64,000 bases of DNA from Crassaminicella thermophila (GCF_008152325.1 NZ_CP042243.1:1927026-1991025); one strand, 5' to 3'. Numbered from the stretch's first letter, positions 34,820 through 44,746 are shown. Numbers and translations are program-made. The notes: generated by a model not told the origin, from the letters alone.

Positions 34820-35062
34820 TTATTTTAACGACTTTAAAAACTTATTGATTACTTCTAAGTGATATATTAGTATTTCTTTTTGTTCTGCTACTACGTTATA
34901 ATGTTCAAGACATACAGGTATTAATATACTTGAATTTATCTTATTGTATTTAGTTTTTAATTCTTGATGTTGGTTTATAGTCAAATATATTCCAGAAACT
35001 TTTCCGCATATTATACACTTACCACTTTCTGTACTGCTTGTATAACCTACTTCATATCCCAT
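34820..35062 (-). CDS. 80-aa CxxC protein
   Basis: GKCIICGKVSGIYLTINQH plus VCLEHYN suggests a zinc-knuckle; the rest is helical. Early phage hypothetical. Confidence 0.55.
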   Translation of the reverse strand: MGYEVGYTSSTESGKCIICGKVSGIYLTINQHQELKTKYNKINSSILIPVCLEHYNVVAEQKEILIYHLEVINKFLKSLK

Positions 35063-35112
35063 AAAATATACCTCCGTTAATTTTATTCAGCAGGACTGGA
35101 GTCAGCCCCACA

Positions 35113-35842
35113 TTAATCAGCACACATACAAGGTATTCCAAAATCATCATCAAACATAGATTCTTGTAGTTTTCCTGCCTGTACTTCATCCCAAATGTCT
35201 TTTAGTGTACAATCTTTGAACACCGTATGTCCTATCTTCTCTTCTATCTCCATTGCTCTTTTAAATTTTTCCGGATAATACTTTGCTACTTTTCTAAAAT
35301 GTCCCTTACCACCTTTAAAACACGGAATACAGTTGTTATGCTTTAAGTATTTATACGTTTCTGGTAAACATATTTTCCATTCGTTGCGAATAATATTTTT
35401 TATTTCATCATTTGAAATTTTCTTCTCAAATATTGGATACCTTGATTTAATCCCCTCTGCTTCAAACCTAATCTTTTGTTTTTGTACCCTATTCCATTCA
35501 TCTGATCCGTATCCAAAATATACTATAAAATCCTCGCTTAACATTTTAAAAAACTTCCTCGATTGCTTGATCTTTAACTCTGTTGTGCAAAATGGTATAT
35601 GAAAACTTGGTAAACAATTATTATCTTCTATCAAATCCCATATATCTCTACCATCTCCAACTACAGTTATTGGTAATCCTAGAAAATTAGCTACTTTATG
35701 TCTGAATCTATCTGCATCTTTATGTTCTGAATAAGTTGGTGTATGTAATAATATAACATCTTCTTTCTTTTGTTCTTGTAAAACCAAATATGCTGTATAA
35801 CTAGAACTCGCTCCTCCGCTAAACATTACTATATGTTTTCAC
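35113..35842 (-). pseudogene. PAPS-reductase/PP-loop ATPase family protein, frameshift at codon 2
   Basis: PP-loop (ATP pyrophosphatase) fold with MFSGGASSSYTAYLVL, zinc/Fe-S-type cysteines (PFCTTELK; NNCIPCFKGGKGHF; GIPCMCAD) and the family ending. Phage homologues are adenylyl/phosphoadenylyl-sulphate reductase-like and of unknown substrate. The best start is GTG 35842 with AAGGAAGG upstream; GTG-AAA must then lose one A (35836-35839) to read MKHIVMFSGG. The ATG at 35826 has no ribosome site. The body of the gene is intact. Confidence 0.7.
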
Positions 35843-35857
35843 TTTTTCTAACCTTCC

Positions 35858-36078
35858 TTTTTGATTGTATTTCACAATCTCAGAAAGGTCACCTGCTCAG
35901 GCTTCCCACGCCATTAAGTCTTTTGTCCTACATCACCGACGCTACCATGAGCAAGTTTTACGCTTTTGTTTTTCACCCTGCACGGATCATGCTTTCGCAT
36001 GGTTGGACTTCCTATTGGACATGTGATGTGTCCTCAATCCTCCACAACCTGGTTTACCAGGACTTTAGAAAAGTGAAT
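35858..36078 (-). ncRNA. Candidate structured non-coding RNA
   Basis: About 220 nt, GC-richer than the flanks, no ORF worth calling. On the minus strand it holds several hairpins in a row: CCTGG-TAAA-CCAGG, GGACA-N7-TGTCC, CATGC-GAAA-GCATG (GNRA tetraloop), CCTG-AG-CAGG and GATTGT-N5-ACAATC. An outer AAGTC...GACTT pairing encloses the first three. It lies between the 80-aa gene and the PP-loop gene and would be transcribed with them. I cannot match it to a known RNA family. Confidence 0.45.
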
Positions 36079-36091
36079 CTATTATATTTTT

Positions 36092-36334
36092 TCATACTCC
36101 CACCACCACTAATATTCTATTTTTGTCCATGCTACGCCCAATGTCAAATATTCCAAAAATTTCATCTAAATTGTTTTGTCCCTGCAAATTGTTTATTTTT
36201 TGTCCTTTTTCTGTAAGATACTCTATACAACATCCAATTAAAAATGTCTTATTTCTAAAACATATTTCCTTATCTAGTAGCCGATTATACCCTTTATTTT
36301 TATACCATTCCCAAAAGTAATCTGGCATTTTCAT
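36092..36334 (-). CDS. 80-aa phage hypothetical protein
   Basis: MKMPDYFWEWYKNKGYNRLL start with GGGGAGAG ribosome site. Contains LIGCCIEYLTEKGQKI; soluble. Family of small early-region proteins of clostridial phages; function unknown. Confidence 0.6.
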   Translation of the reverse strand: MKMPDYFWEWYKNKGYNRLLDKEICFRNKTFLIGCCIEYLTEKGQKINNLQGQNNLDEIFGIFDIGRSMDKNRILVVVGV

Positions 36335-36365
36335 CTCTCCCCACCACTAACTACAACGTTTCCGC

Positions 36366-37403
36366 TTACCTTTCCATCATACTTCTAACATTTTTTATAA
36401 TCAGATTTACCGTTCCATCTCCATTCCTTACTATTTCAAATTTCATTTTATCTTCTAAATCCTCATACTCTCCTTTTATCTCTATACCTGTATCTGTTTT
36501 CATAATTCTCTTTTTCATTTTTTTCTCAACCCATTTTTTATCAATCTCAATTTTTTCTAATTGAATCCCTTCTCTTTCAAGGTGTTGTATAAAATTTTGC
36601 TGCATTTCAACATCATTACCAAAAACACTCTGTACAAACTTTTCAACATCTATCTCAGCGCAATTTTTCATGGATGCAATAACTTCTTCTCTTACTTCCT
36701 GAGCCTTATCTATGTCTTCTTTTAGGTTTCTTCTAGTCCACTTTTCAGTAACATTTTTAAAAATCTTCGTCTTATCCCTATCATCAATCAGTGATCTGCA
36801 GTTCAGAAATACATTTGAAAATAGCTGCTCAAAATCGTCACTGTAAACTTGCTTATCCAAGAAAATTAGATCATATTCATCCTCTTCATCTATTTCTTTT
36901 TACAAAAAGCACATTGTTGTAACTTTTTGGCTCATTCCAGGCAAACCTATCATTTGTGGCACTATAGATGTCTTAAGCTTGTCCTCTTCAAATTCAACAT
37001 TATGGATGAATGACTTTTTGTAATCTAGTTTCAATATGCCTATGTAGTTCTTATCCTTTGCTGTATATAAACATATCACTAAATCAGCAGAAGGTATGTT
37101 GTTATCCTTTTTCATCGCCTTAAACAACTGGTTTGCAATATCCTTTGAAGCTTCGATAAATGTTTCTTTGTTCTTAAATATTGCTGCACATGAATCTTTA
37201 ACAATCGTTGATCCACCTCTAAACTTCCCTTTTCTGTTTTCTTCACTACCTAGTGATTTCACAATATGTTTTTCTAAAAATTCATGGATATCCTCATTGA
37301 TCTCCTGTTCATAATCTGTAAGGATTGGTGCATCTCCATTTCTATCTAACACATGAATAATTGCTTTCTTTATCATCACCGCATCTGTATTTCTCATTAT
37401 CAA
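36366..37403 (-). pseudogene. NdpA-family nucleoid-associated protein with in-frame stop
   Basis: Whole span is one frame of 346 codons interrupted by a single TAA at 36900-36902. N-terminal part: IKKAIIHVLDRNGDAPILTD, SADLVICLYTAKDKNYIGIL. C-terminal part: KTDTGIEIKGEYEDLEDKMK and NGDGTVNLIIKNV, together matching NdpA/YejK (PF04245). These proteins bind DNA/nucleoid and occur in prophages and defence-rich regions. The interruption is a substitution-type nonsense change, not a homopolymer indel. The downstream part could be translated from TTG 36860 without a good ribosome site. Confidence 0.8.
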
Positions 37404-37411
37404 GTTCCCCC

Positions 37412-37615
37412 TTAAGCCATCTTTTTAACTTCTTTATGTTCATACAGCTTGTCCATATCAAATTTATCTGTAATACAAACAATATTTCGATTTAGCTTGT
37501 CTCTCAGCACAACCATAACCCTAGCTTTATCCGCTGCAATTTCTATAACTTCTCCATGTTTCATATACAGGTCACTGTGTACATCATCTATAAATACTAC
37601 AGTTCCTATATCCAC
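37412..37615 (-). CDS. Small SH3-like/KOW-type phage protein
   Basis: About 67 aa from GTG 37615 with GGGGGGAG. VDIGTVVFIDDVHSDLYMKH ... GEVIEIAADKARVMVVLRDK is a beta-barrel-like pattern. Unknown role in the replication-recombination operon. Confidence 0.5.
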   Translation of the reverse strand: MDIGTVVFIDDVHSDLYMKHGEVIEIAADKARVMVVLRDKLNRNIVCITDKFDMDKLYEHKEVKKMA

Positions 37616-37628
37616 ATTGCTCCCCCCT

Positions 37629-38266
37629 TTACTCCTTGTAGATAATCCCGTACACATGATACTTCTCTGCAAATGTATCTCTACCGATCGTGTGTGCCTC
37701 AGTGTGATGTATCCTGCACAATGCTATTTTTCTATGTTTTGAATCATCATATTTCTTCCTATCTATCCCTCTTCCTATTGCATCCCAATGGTGTATTTCA
37801 GCTTCTTTTCCACATATCGCGCATTTTTGTATTTTTAAGCACTGCCACAAATATTTCCCTATATCATCCGTTCGATTTAGTCCATGATCCAGTAATGGTA
37901 TATTCCACCGAAAACAAAATTCTATAATATAATTGATGAACAACCTCGCTGTTGTAACACTGCAATTTGAAAGAGAAAAATAATCACTTCCCGTTTCTGA
38001 TATATAGCTATATTTCATAAGTTCTTTCATTTCTTCTGGCATGTATCCTGTATATGTAGCCATATCTCGTATAGTTGCATATACCTTTTTTCTTTGCTCT
38101 GCTGTAATTGTTCTTCCGTCATCAAGACGTATTTCTGATTTTACTTTTCCATCTCTTGCAAATCTTTTTGAGATATTCCCCAGGTGTTTTTTTCAGGAAT
38201 TATGACAGATAATCTAGTTCCTTTTTCTAGTTCTCTGTATCCAACTATTTCAGCATACTCATTCAT
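37629..38266 (-). pseudogene. HNHc-type nuclease, frameshifted
   Basis: Putative HNHc_6 nuclease. Starts at ATG 38266 (MNEYAEIVGYRELEKGTRLS). The frame breaks in the A-run of seven at 38187-38193; adding one base gives KKHLGNISKRFARDGKVKSE and continues through CAICGKEAEIHHWDAIGRG and CRIHHTEAHTIGRDTF to 37629. The length (638 nt) fits one missing base. The HNH catalytic region is intact in the second part, which has in-frame ATGs but no good ribosome site. Confidence 0.78.
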
Positions 38267-38694
38267 TTTTCCTAACCCTTACCTCTGTTCTAGGATTTTT
38301 CTTGTCATAATTCCCTTTCAAGATTAATTCGATATTTCCAAAAACTATCATCTTGCAACACTCCTGCTCGAACTAAGCTATCTAGTATGAATTTCCCGCT
38401 ATAATTATCTGGATCTCTTCGTCTTTTTGTCTTTTGAAGAAATAGGTAATTTCTACCACGGCCTTTTTTTAATGGATTCTGAGCCCATTTTTTTGTTCTC
38501 GGACTAGCCAACCTATTACCGACTGCCATTTTTTTTCTTTTTCTGCTTGATACTGAAAAAGCCTGAGTGTATGTTGAACCCCTACCCATGTACTTATTAT
38601 TGCTAGGTGGAATATCTGGTATTATTATTCTTAGTTCATCTTCGATTTTTCCATTAGGTGTTAATATCGTTTGTATATGTCCCTCTGGTCCCAT
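38259..38694 (-). pseudogene. RusA-like Holliday-junction resolvase, multiple frameshifts
   Basis: Fragments in different frames add up to RusA: LRIIIPDIPPSNNKYMGRGS, then FQYQAEKEKKWQ, then PLKKAVVEITYFF, then RRRDPDNYSGKFILD and LVRAGVLQDDSF, then GNIELILKGNYDKKNPRTEV. At least four single-base shifts in T- or A-runs are needed. The conserved RRDPDN motif is intact. The gene starts at ATG 38694 overlapping the HTH gene's stop and would end overlapping the HNHc start. It cannot make an active enzyme as written. Confidence 0.7.
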
Positions 38695-38873
38695 CAATCT
38701 TCCTCCACCTTCTTTTTTAGAAATCCAACTTCTTGCAATTTTCTTCCAACAGTCCAACAACTGCACCCAATCTCTCTGCCGATCTGTGTAAATGTAGCTC
38801 CTTCTGAGAATCTTTTTATCATATAACTGATAATTTCACTATTCCATTCGATTTTCTTATCTCCGCACCTCAC
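38694..38873 (-). CDS. Small helix-turn-helix protein
   Basis: 59 aa from GTG 38873 (AGAGGTG upstream). VRCGDKKIEWNSEIISYMIK ... GATFTQIGREIGCSCWTVGR has a helix-turn-helix of the resolvase/Trp-repressor-like type. Stop overlaps the RusA start. Confidence 0.6.
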   Translation of the reverse strand: MRCGDKKIEWNSEIISYMIKRFSEGATFTQIGREIGCSCWTVGRKLQEVGFLKKKVEED

Positions 38874-38877
38874 ACAA

Positions 38878-39051
38878 TCACCTCTTATTAGCTTTTTCAG
38901 TTTTTAATTCCTCGTCTAAAATGTATATTTGCGCTACTAATCTGCTCATTAATACTCTGTCTTTTTCATCTTTGCTCTGTTTGTCTCTAAGTTCGCAATA
39001 TCTTTGAAAAAGCATTTCTCTTTTTGTAGCAATATCGAATAATAATCCCAC
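38878..39051 (-). CDS. 57-aa helical protein
   Basis: GTG 39051 with GGGGG. MGLLFDIATKREMLFQRYCE ... ends EELKTEKANKR. Coiled-coil-like; packed tightly between neighbours (overlap 4 nt with gene upstream). Confidence 0.5.
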   Translation of the reverse strand: MGLLFDIATKREMLFQRYCELRDKQSKDEKDRVLMSRLVAQIYILDEELKTEKANKR

Positions 39052-39053
39052 AA

Positions 39054-39230
39054 CTATACCCCCTTCACAGTTTCTATAAACTTCTGTATCGCAATTTCTT
39101 GTTTAATGGCTTGTCTATTCTTTTCGTATATCTCTTTTGCTTCTGCAAGTAGCTTCTTCCAGGCCACGCCCTGTTGCCCCTGTTGCGCAAGTTGTACTAC
39201 TCCGTCTGCTAACTCCATAGCATAATTCAT
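39054..39230 (-). CDS. 58-aa helical protein
   Basis: ATG 39230 behind GGGGGGCAGC. MNYAMELADGVVQLAQQGQQ ... KEIYEKNRQAIKQEI. Unknown; in the replication operon. Confidence 0.5.
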   Translation of the reverse strand: MNYAMELADGVVQLAQQGQQGVAWKKLLAEAKEIYEKNRQAIKQEIAIQKFIETVKGV

Positions 39231-39260
39231 GTCGCTGCCCCCCTTTTTTTTCTACACTCA

Positions 39261-39815
39261 TTAAGATGTTTTGTTCATTTCAAATTTCTCAGTAAGAAGT
39301 TTCGTTACGCTATCAACCTGCTGCAACTGTTTTAGATCATTTTGTACTCTTCCTGGCAACATTACTTTGTCAGATTCACGTTTCATATATTGCTCATACA
39401 TTTTGAGAAAATGTGCCCTATCTGCCATAAGATTTTCGCTAACACATAACTCTCTAAACCCCATAGCTTGTACAGCTTGATATAACGGCCTGTCATTTTT
39501 TATCTCTTGTAACGCTTCATCTGCCCTGTACCATCCATATTTCTTTATGAGTTCCATAACTTTCCCCCATGCCTCAGCTCCATTTAGATTGTAATTTGTA
39601 GCCAATTTTTCCATGCATTTTCTGATTCCTGCAGGAGTTGGTTTGAATTCATTCGTTGCTATATATGTTTCAATAGCCATTTCAAACAGTTTTGGATCAT
39701 CTTCTTTGAAAATCTTGTACCATAACATGGTGATTCTTTCGTCTTTAAGGATTCTAAAATTGTCATATACACTTTCTAGGGCCATAATCCCCTCAACAAA
39801 TTTCTTCTTATCCAT
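39261..39815 (-). CDS. Helicase loader/replicative helicase inhibitor (G39P-like)
   Basis: 184 aa. LWYKIFKEDDPKLFEMAIET, YIATNEFKPTPAGIRKCMEK and WYRADEALQEIKNDRPLYQA form the pattern of phage replicative helicase loader/inhibitor proteins, which follow the replisome organiser. Overlaps that gene by 8 nt. Intact. Confidence 0.78.
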   Translation of the reverse strand: MDKKKFVEGIMALESVYDNFRILKDERITMLWYKIFKEDDPKLFEMAIETYIATNEFKPTPAGIRKCMEKLATNYNLNGAEAWGKVMELIKKYGWYRADEALQEIKNDRPLYQAVQAMGFRELCVSENLMADRAHFLKMYEQYMKRESDKVMLPGRVQNDLKQLQQVDSVTKLLTEKFEMNKTS

Positions 39816-40684
39816 CTTCCTCCTCCATTTCTAAGAATCTTTGGATCGAATCCATGCTATCCATAATTTTCTCTGTATTTGTTTCAAACTGTTTTCCTCT
39901 GCCATAACCCTTCTTTGTCCGCTCGTTATTCATTTGCAGAAATAATGTGTCAAATTTTTCCCTTAGCTTTTTAGTGCTTAATATATTTGTCATCCAAAAC
40001 GAATCCTTCTGGCACCATTGGATTACTTTTTTAATTTCATCCTCTGTTCTACCATCTAATCTAATTAGACGATCTATGTGTACTGACCATTTATCCATAT
40101 CTTTTAATCCAGGTACTTTAGCTTTAGGATTATTTTTTAGAATATAATTCTTAAGATAATTTTGCTAATCTATATTGAATTGATTGTTCGTCGAACTTAA
40201 GTGAGACGCTTATATTTATATCTTCTTTATCATTCTTTTCATTCTTATCATTCTTTTCATTCTTGTTTGTGTGTTTTCGCGTCGTTTCAGTGTCGTTTGC
40301 TTGTCGTTTTACTGTCGTTTCAGTGTCGTTTTTATCATCTTCTTTATCTTGGTAATCGCTGTAATTTACTACTGTTAATACTGTTTTTTTACTGTCGCTT
40401 TTATGAGTTATCATTCCGTCTTGCTCTAGCATTTTTAAAAAATTTTTCACTTTCGTATTAGACCAGCCCCATCTATCGCATAATTGCCTAATTGATGTAA
40501 TCCTGCTGCCTCTTTCTACAATTATTAATTCATTTCCTAAAGCAACTTTTTTAGGTTCGTGATTTACCATCATCAAAATATCTATCCACGCTTGTCCTTT
40601 TGAGAAAGGCTTATCTTCCCATAACCAATTATTTTTTATGCATCTGTGAAGTTTAATCCAACCTTTTTGCAACTTCACCACCAA
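39808..40684 (-). pseudogene. Replisome organiser (replication initiator), frameshifted
   Basis: N-terminal winged HTH (KGWIKLHRCIKNNWLWEDKP; QLCDRWGWSNTKVKNFLKML), then a low-complexity charged linker (KNEKNDKNEKNDK), then after a one-base shift near 40148-40158 the C-terminal DnaD/replication-protein block NYILKNNPKAKVPGLKDMDK and FWMTNILSTKKLREKFDTLF. The length fits one extra base. The initiator binds the origin, commonly within its own gene, and the repetitive linker coding region (40210-40340) may include it. The shift separates DNA-binding and loader-binding parts. Confidence 0.8.
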
Positions 40685-40685
40685 C

Positions 40686-40820
40686 CTATTGAATTAAATG
40701 TATAATCTTTACTGTAATTGCTAATACTAATGCTAGAATAAATATGCATTTGTTGATTTTCTGACGTTTTTTAATCCTGCGGGGAACATGTCCCCGCTCA
40801 ATCCATGTTATTTGCTTCAT
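40686..40820 (-). CDS. 44-aa single-TM protein
   Basis: ATG 40820 with AAGGAGG. Basic N-terminus (ERGHVPRRIKKRQKINK) then one TM (CIFILALVLAITVKII). The coding sequence holds a hairpin GCGGGG-N7-CCCCGC. Unknown. Confidence 0.5.
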   Translation of the reverse strand: MKQITWIERGHVPRRIKKRQKINKCIFILALVLAITVKIIHLIQ

Positions 40821-40872
40821 AGTTTGTTGCCCTCCTTAAGTTAAAGTTAATATTAATGTTTTACCTTAACTT

Positions 40873-41610
40873 TTAAAATGTACCTAAACTAACTTCTATT
40901 TCTAATCCTTTGTCTGCTACATATGTTGGTTTTCCAGTAAGCCGTTCTATTTCTTCTTTGAATATTGCTTCGTTGCTATTTCCATCGCTCAGATGTATAA
41001 GCATTATATTTTGCACTGTTTTCATGTCCGTAACTTTAAGAAATTCTTTCACATTTCCTAAAGAAAAATGTGATTTCAAAAGTCTATTCTTTAAGCTTCT
41101 TGGTATTAATCCCTGATCTAAATTCTCTTTTAGAATTTCATCAGAGTAATTGCATTCAATCAAAATATGGTTCAGGTCCTGAAACTTATACTGGCAGTAG
41201 TAGCTATCTGTAATAAACAATAAGCTTCCAATTTCTCTGTGATATATTAAAAACCCAAGCGGTTCAGCTGCATCATGCTGTGTTTTGAATGGAAGCACTA
41301 TAAAACTTCCTATTTTAGTTGCCTTCTCACTTTCTAATAGTTTTACTCTGTATCCAGTAACTTCACATGCCATTGCTGTTCCTTTACTCGTATAAACATC
41401 TATTCCGTTCTTTATTAAGTCCTGTATTGCTTTTGAGTGGTCTTTATGCTCGTGGCTAACCAAACACCCTACCACCTTGTTTAAATTAAAATTTAAGCCT
41501 TTCAGAATAGCCTTATAAGGTAATCCGCATTCTATAATCAAAGTTTCTTTTGGAGAGTAAAGGAGATAACAATTCCCCTTACTCCCACTCCCTAATACTT
41601 TCAGTTTCAT
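40873..41610 (-). CDS. Metallo-beta-lactamase-fold hydrolase (phage recombination module)
   Basis: 245 aa. MBL motif CLVSHEHKDHSKAI (HxHxDH), distal histidines in KTQHDAAEPLGF and MLIHLSDGN. YycJ/phage-type MBL proteins sit beside RecT in many clostridial phages and probably act as nuclease in end processing. Overlaps recT by 1 nt. Confidence 0.85.
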   Translation of the reverse strand: MKLKVLGSGSKGNCYLLYSPKETLIIECGLPYKAILKGLNFNLNKVVGCLVSHEHKDHSKAIQDLIKNGIDVYTSKGTAMACEVTGYRVKLLESEKATKIGSFIVLPFKTQHDAAEPLGFLIYHREIGSLLFITDSYYCQYKFQDLNHILIECNYSDEILKENLDQGLIPRSLKNRLLKSHFSLGNVKEFLKVTDMKTVQNIMLIHLSDGNSNEAIFKEEIERLTGKPTYVADKGLEIEVSLGTF

Positions 41611-42515
41611 TAGAATCCTGGTCCTTCCATTATTGTTTGTTGCTGCTCTACATCTGCTTTAGGAATTTCCTCATACGCAACATCTTTTACAGTTTCATTA
41701 GTGAATCCTATAGGCTTTGAGTTCGCCTTTTCTTTAATCTCTTCTTTAACCTCATATTCCACATCGTTCACCATATCTTTGTCTTTTTCTTCAAAATCAG
41801 CTTTATCCGAATTATTAAAAGCTCCAATCAGAATATCTGAATCATCACTTGTGTTTGCAAACATCTTACAAGCTCTATTAATTACTGTTTTTTTAGCCAT
41901 TTCTTCTGTAAAATTTGTATGCGCTCCGCTCTTGCCTTTTGCATACCCCTGATTCCATGAGTTTCTTATCTGAGCCATGCTCATAATTTCTGTATGAATT
42001 GGACCATTTTCACCTACGATTACTGCAAATGCACCTTTAATCTTTTTGATATCAATATTCTCGAATTTAGGATTGAATTTAGTAATTTTTAGAACAGCGG
42101 TATCAACATTATATTCAGTTTCAAATTCGTCTCCTTCATAGATGCAATAAGCCTTTACATCCTTTACTCCTTTTAGTCTTTTTGTTACTGCTACAGTTCC
42201 CATGTAGCTTCTCATAAGCTGTAATTTACCACCATAAGCTACAAAGTAACATTGCTTCTTAGCTGGACTTAAACCTTGTATAACCATATCTAACAAAGCA
42301 TTTGCTATACTTGCTTTACTGCAAGTTTGAAGTACTGGTTTTTTATCCTTGTCTACAGTTTCTGAAAGTATTAAATATGCACTTTTTAAAGCGTTTTCTG
42401 CGCTATATCCTTTTGGAATAACTAATTCTCCTTTTTTGTTTAGGTCCTGAACTCTCGCTAGTACTTCTTCTGTAATATTTTTTTCTTGTGTTGTTGTCAC
42501 TACATTATTTGACAT
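41610..42515 (-). CDS. recT: RecT single-strand annealing protein
   Basis: 301 aa. RecT core: KGYSAENALKSAYLILSETV, MVIQGLSPAKKQCYFVAYGG, KLQLMRSYMGTVAVTKRLKG, ITEIMS-like HTEIMSMAQIRNSWNQGYAK and KKT.INRACK. Acidic C-terminus. Anneals complementary strands during phage recombination-dependent replication, with SSB, the MBL nuclease and the SbcC-like ATPase. Intact. Confidence 0.95.
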   Translation of the reverse strand: MSNNVVTTTQEKNITEEVLARVQDLNKKGELVIPKGYSAENALKSAYLILSETVDKDKKPVLQTCSKASIANALLDMVIQGLSPAKKQCYFVAYGGKLQLMRSYMGTVAVTKRLKGVKDVKAYCIYEGDEFETEYNVDTAVLKITKFNPKFENIDIKKIKGAFAVIVGENGPIHTEIMSMAQIRNSWNQGYAKGKSGAHTNFTEEMAKKTVINRACKMFANTSDDSDILIGAFNNSDKADFEEKDKDMVNDVEYEVKEEIKEKANSKPIGFTNETVKDVAYEEIPKADVEQQQTIMEGPGF

Positions 42516-42518
42516 AAT

Positions 42519-42767
42519 CTATTCCTCCTCTTCTCCTTCTACATATTCAAACCTAACTTTTTTCCTTTGATTTTCTTTTAAAAAATTCTCAAGAAAACTA
42601 GCTATTTCACTACAAGATATAAGATCACGACCTATAATTGCATCTTCTGGGCATTCATATAGTGGATGTACACCAAAGATTGATTTACCATTTACGATTA
42701 ATTCATCATGAGTACAACAATCCGAGTCTTCCCAACTTCTCACCTTTACAACAACTACTTCATCCAT
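42519..42767 (-). CDS. 82-aa hypothetical protein
   Basis: MDEVVVVKVRSWEDSDCCTH ... CPEDAIIGRDLI ... ends in an acidic EGEEEE tail. Between the SbcC-like gene and recT. No family recognised. Confidence 0.55.
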   Translation of the reverse strand: MDEVVVVKVRSWEDSDCCTHDELIVNGKSIFGVHPLYECPEDAIIGRDLISCSEIASFLENFLKENQRKKVRFEYVEGEEEE

Positions 42768-44746
42768 TTATATCACCTCGCAATTAACAACTAATAGATC
42801 GTTATTTTCAATTCTCAATTCCTTATCTTTGCTAACAATTAAATTCACGATTTGACTGTTGCAATCAATCAACTGATTTACACTCTCTCGATTATCTATG
42901 AATATTGGTGCTTGTACATCATAATACTCTGAAAGCGCATTTATAATATCTAAACCTGCATTAATCTGTGCAGCAGTATTTGCATTACTGAAAGGTACTC
43001 CGTCTATTAAAGCTTCGCATGTTTCTACCAATCCACCGTTTACCTGTGTATCAAACAGCTTAAAGCTCACATATTTGAATTTTGCATTTATGCTGCTTTC
43101 CAATAATTCAACCTTTGTTTTTACAAACTCTTCACATAAGTACTCTTGTCCATCCAGTTCAGCTATTTGCTGAGCTAATTGCTTTTCTCTTTCTTGTAGT
43201 TCTTTCATTCTGGCTTTCATTTTCTCGTTCTGTTCTTTATATGCTAATTGTCCGTTTATTTCTTCTAGTTCTTTTTCTAAACTTGCCTTTTTCATCTTAA
43301 GTTCGTGTATTTCATGATTCATTTCCACTGGAGTAGAAAATTTTTGTTCTAACTCTTTGATCTGCTTCAACACTTCTTGATATTCTTGATTATTTTCTAA
43401 ATCTATAGATGGTGTGAAATTATCAATTTTAGCCTTTCTTTCAATCAAAATCTCATTTACTTCTTCTAATCTTGCTACTGCTAAATCTTTTTCAACTTTC
43501 AACTTTTCTTTTTCAGTTTTATGTTCATCTAATTTTGATTTTTTAAATTTCCCAAGATTATTTATTGCAGCTAGTTTTTTTCAGCTTTTATTTTTGATTG
43601 AAGTTTTTCTATCATTTCAGCTTTTTTAGCTTCAATGTCATGTTCTTCAAGCGGTCTTTTACATGTAGGACATATAAAACTATCTTCAGGAATATGGAGC
43701 TCTTCTTGATTTACAAGATTCCATTTCTCCCTCAACTCTGCAAGTTCTTTTTTTCAATGGAGTTTACTAAATTCTCTTTTAGTTTCTATTGCATTATTTA
43801 TTTTGTAGAGTTCCATATCTAATTTCGTTTTTTCTTTTTCCGCTTCTCTTAATTCAGAATTCAACTGTTTAAGCGGTTCCTCCGCTTCACTCTTAACTTT
43901 ATATTCAATATCTTTTAGCTTAGATTTAAGTTTATACAGCTTGTCCTTCTCTTTAAGAAATTCTTCATTTACTTTCGATCTATCCAATAGCATTTCATCG
44001 ATATTTTTTATTCCAGCTGCAACTCCTCTTTTTCTAAATTCTAGGGCTTCAAAATCTAATTCCTGGATTGAGTTGTTTAATTCATCTATTCTATATGGTA
44101 TTGACTTAATTTCATCATTCAGCCTTTTCTTTTTAGCTGATATAGATTTCTTAAGAGTGTCTATGTCTTTATCTCCTAGTAATTGTTCCAATGGTCTCAA
44201 ATCAGCTTTGTAATTAACAATCCTTTCACTTGTAATATCTCCGATAATTTCTAGTAGTACATTTCTTCTATCCTGCCATTTCATCTTCGTACTAAAGTAC
44301 AGTGGACTTGTTATAAGCTTGAAAATATTTTCATTTATAATTTCGTTTATCTTTTTTTGGTACTCTGATTTCTTAACTGGAACATCATCTATGCTGTATA
44401 AAGTTTCGTGCCCTGTGAATTGGCTTTCTGCTTGTCCTCTTTTTCTGGTCCATTTTTCTTTATAGATTTTAGATAATGTAATATCCGTACCATCTACATT
44501 CAATACTCCTGTTACCTCATGTTCTAATCCGTGGATCACATTTCCGCTTTTATCTAATGTCTTAATATCAAAAGCTGTTCTATCTTTTGAATCTTTATCG
44601 AAAAGCAACCATGTAAAAGCATCTGCTATTGTTGTTTTTCCAGTCGCATTTTCACCATAAATATTAGTTATTCTCCCAAAGTCTATACTCATATCTTTTA
44701 TGCCTTTGAAATTCTTAAGTCTTAAACTTTTGATATTTATTAACAT
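42768..44746 (-). pseudogene. SbcC/Rad50-like AAA ATPase, one nonsense codon and one frameshift
   Basis: Recombination ATPase next to RecT. Start ATG 44746 with GAGGAGG. N-terminal Walker A NIYGENATGKTTIADAFTWL, then a long coiled coil with a zinc-hook CPTCKRPL, and a C-terminal part (42768-43502) with coiled coil and FIDNRESVNQLIDCNSQIV. The frame is broken by an in-frame TGA (43754-43756), after which reading continues unchanged, and by a missing base in an A-run (43575-43581). Reconstructed length about 658 aa. It is not expected to give a full-length protein. Confidence 0.8.

Noticed and set aside
35833..36216. 127-aa plus-strand ORF over the structured RNA
   Set aside because: Antisense to the early operon, no ribosome site, composition unlike a protein; hairpins explain the sequence better.
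12312..44746. Explaining all frameshifts as sequencing errors
   Set aside because: Possible for individual A/T runs, but two lesions are in-frame nonsense codons and the 15-kb head-tail block, valS and eut genes are clean. I keep both explanations open rather than choosing this one.
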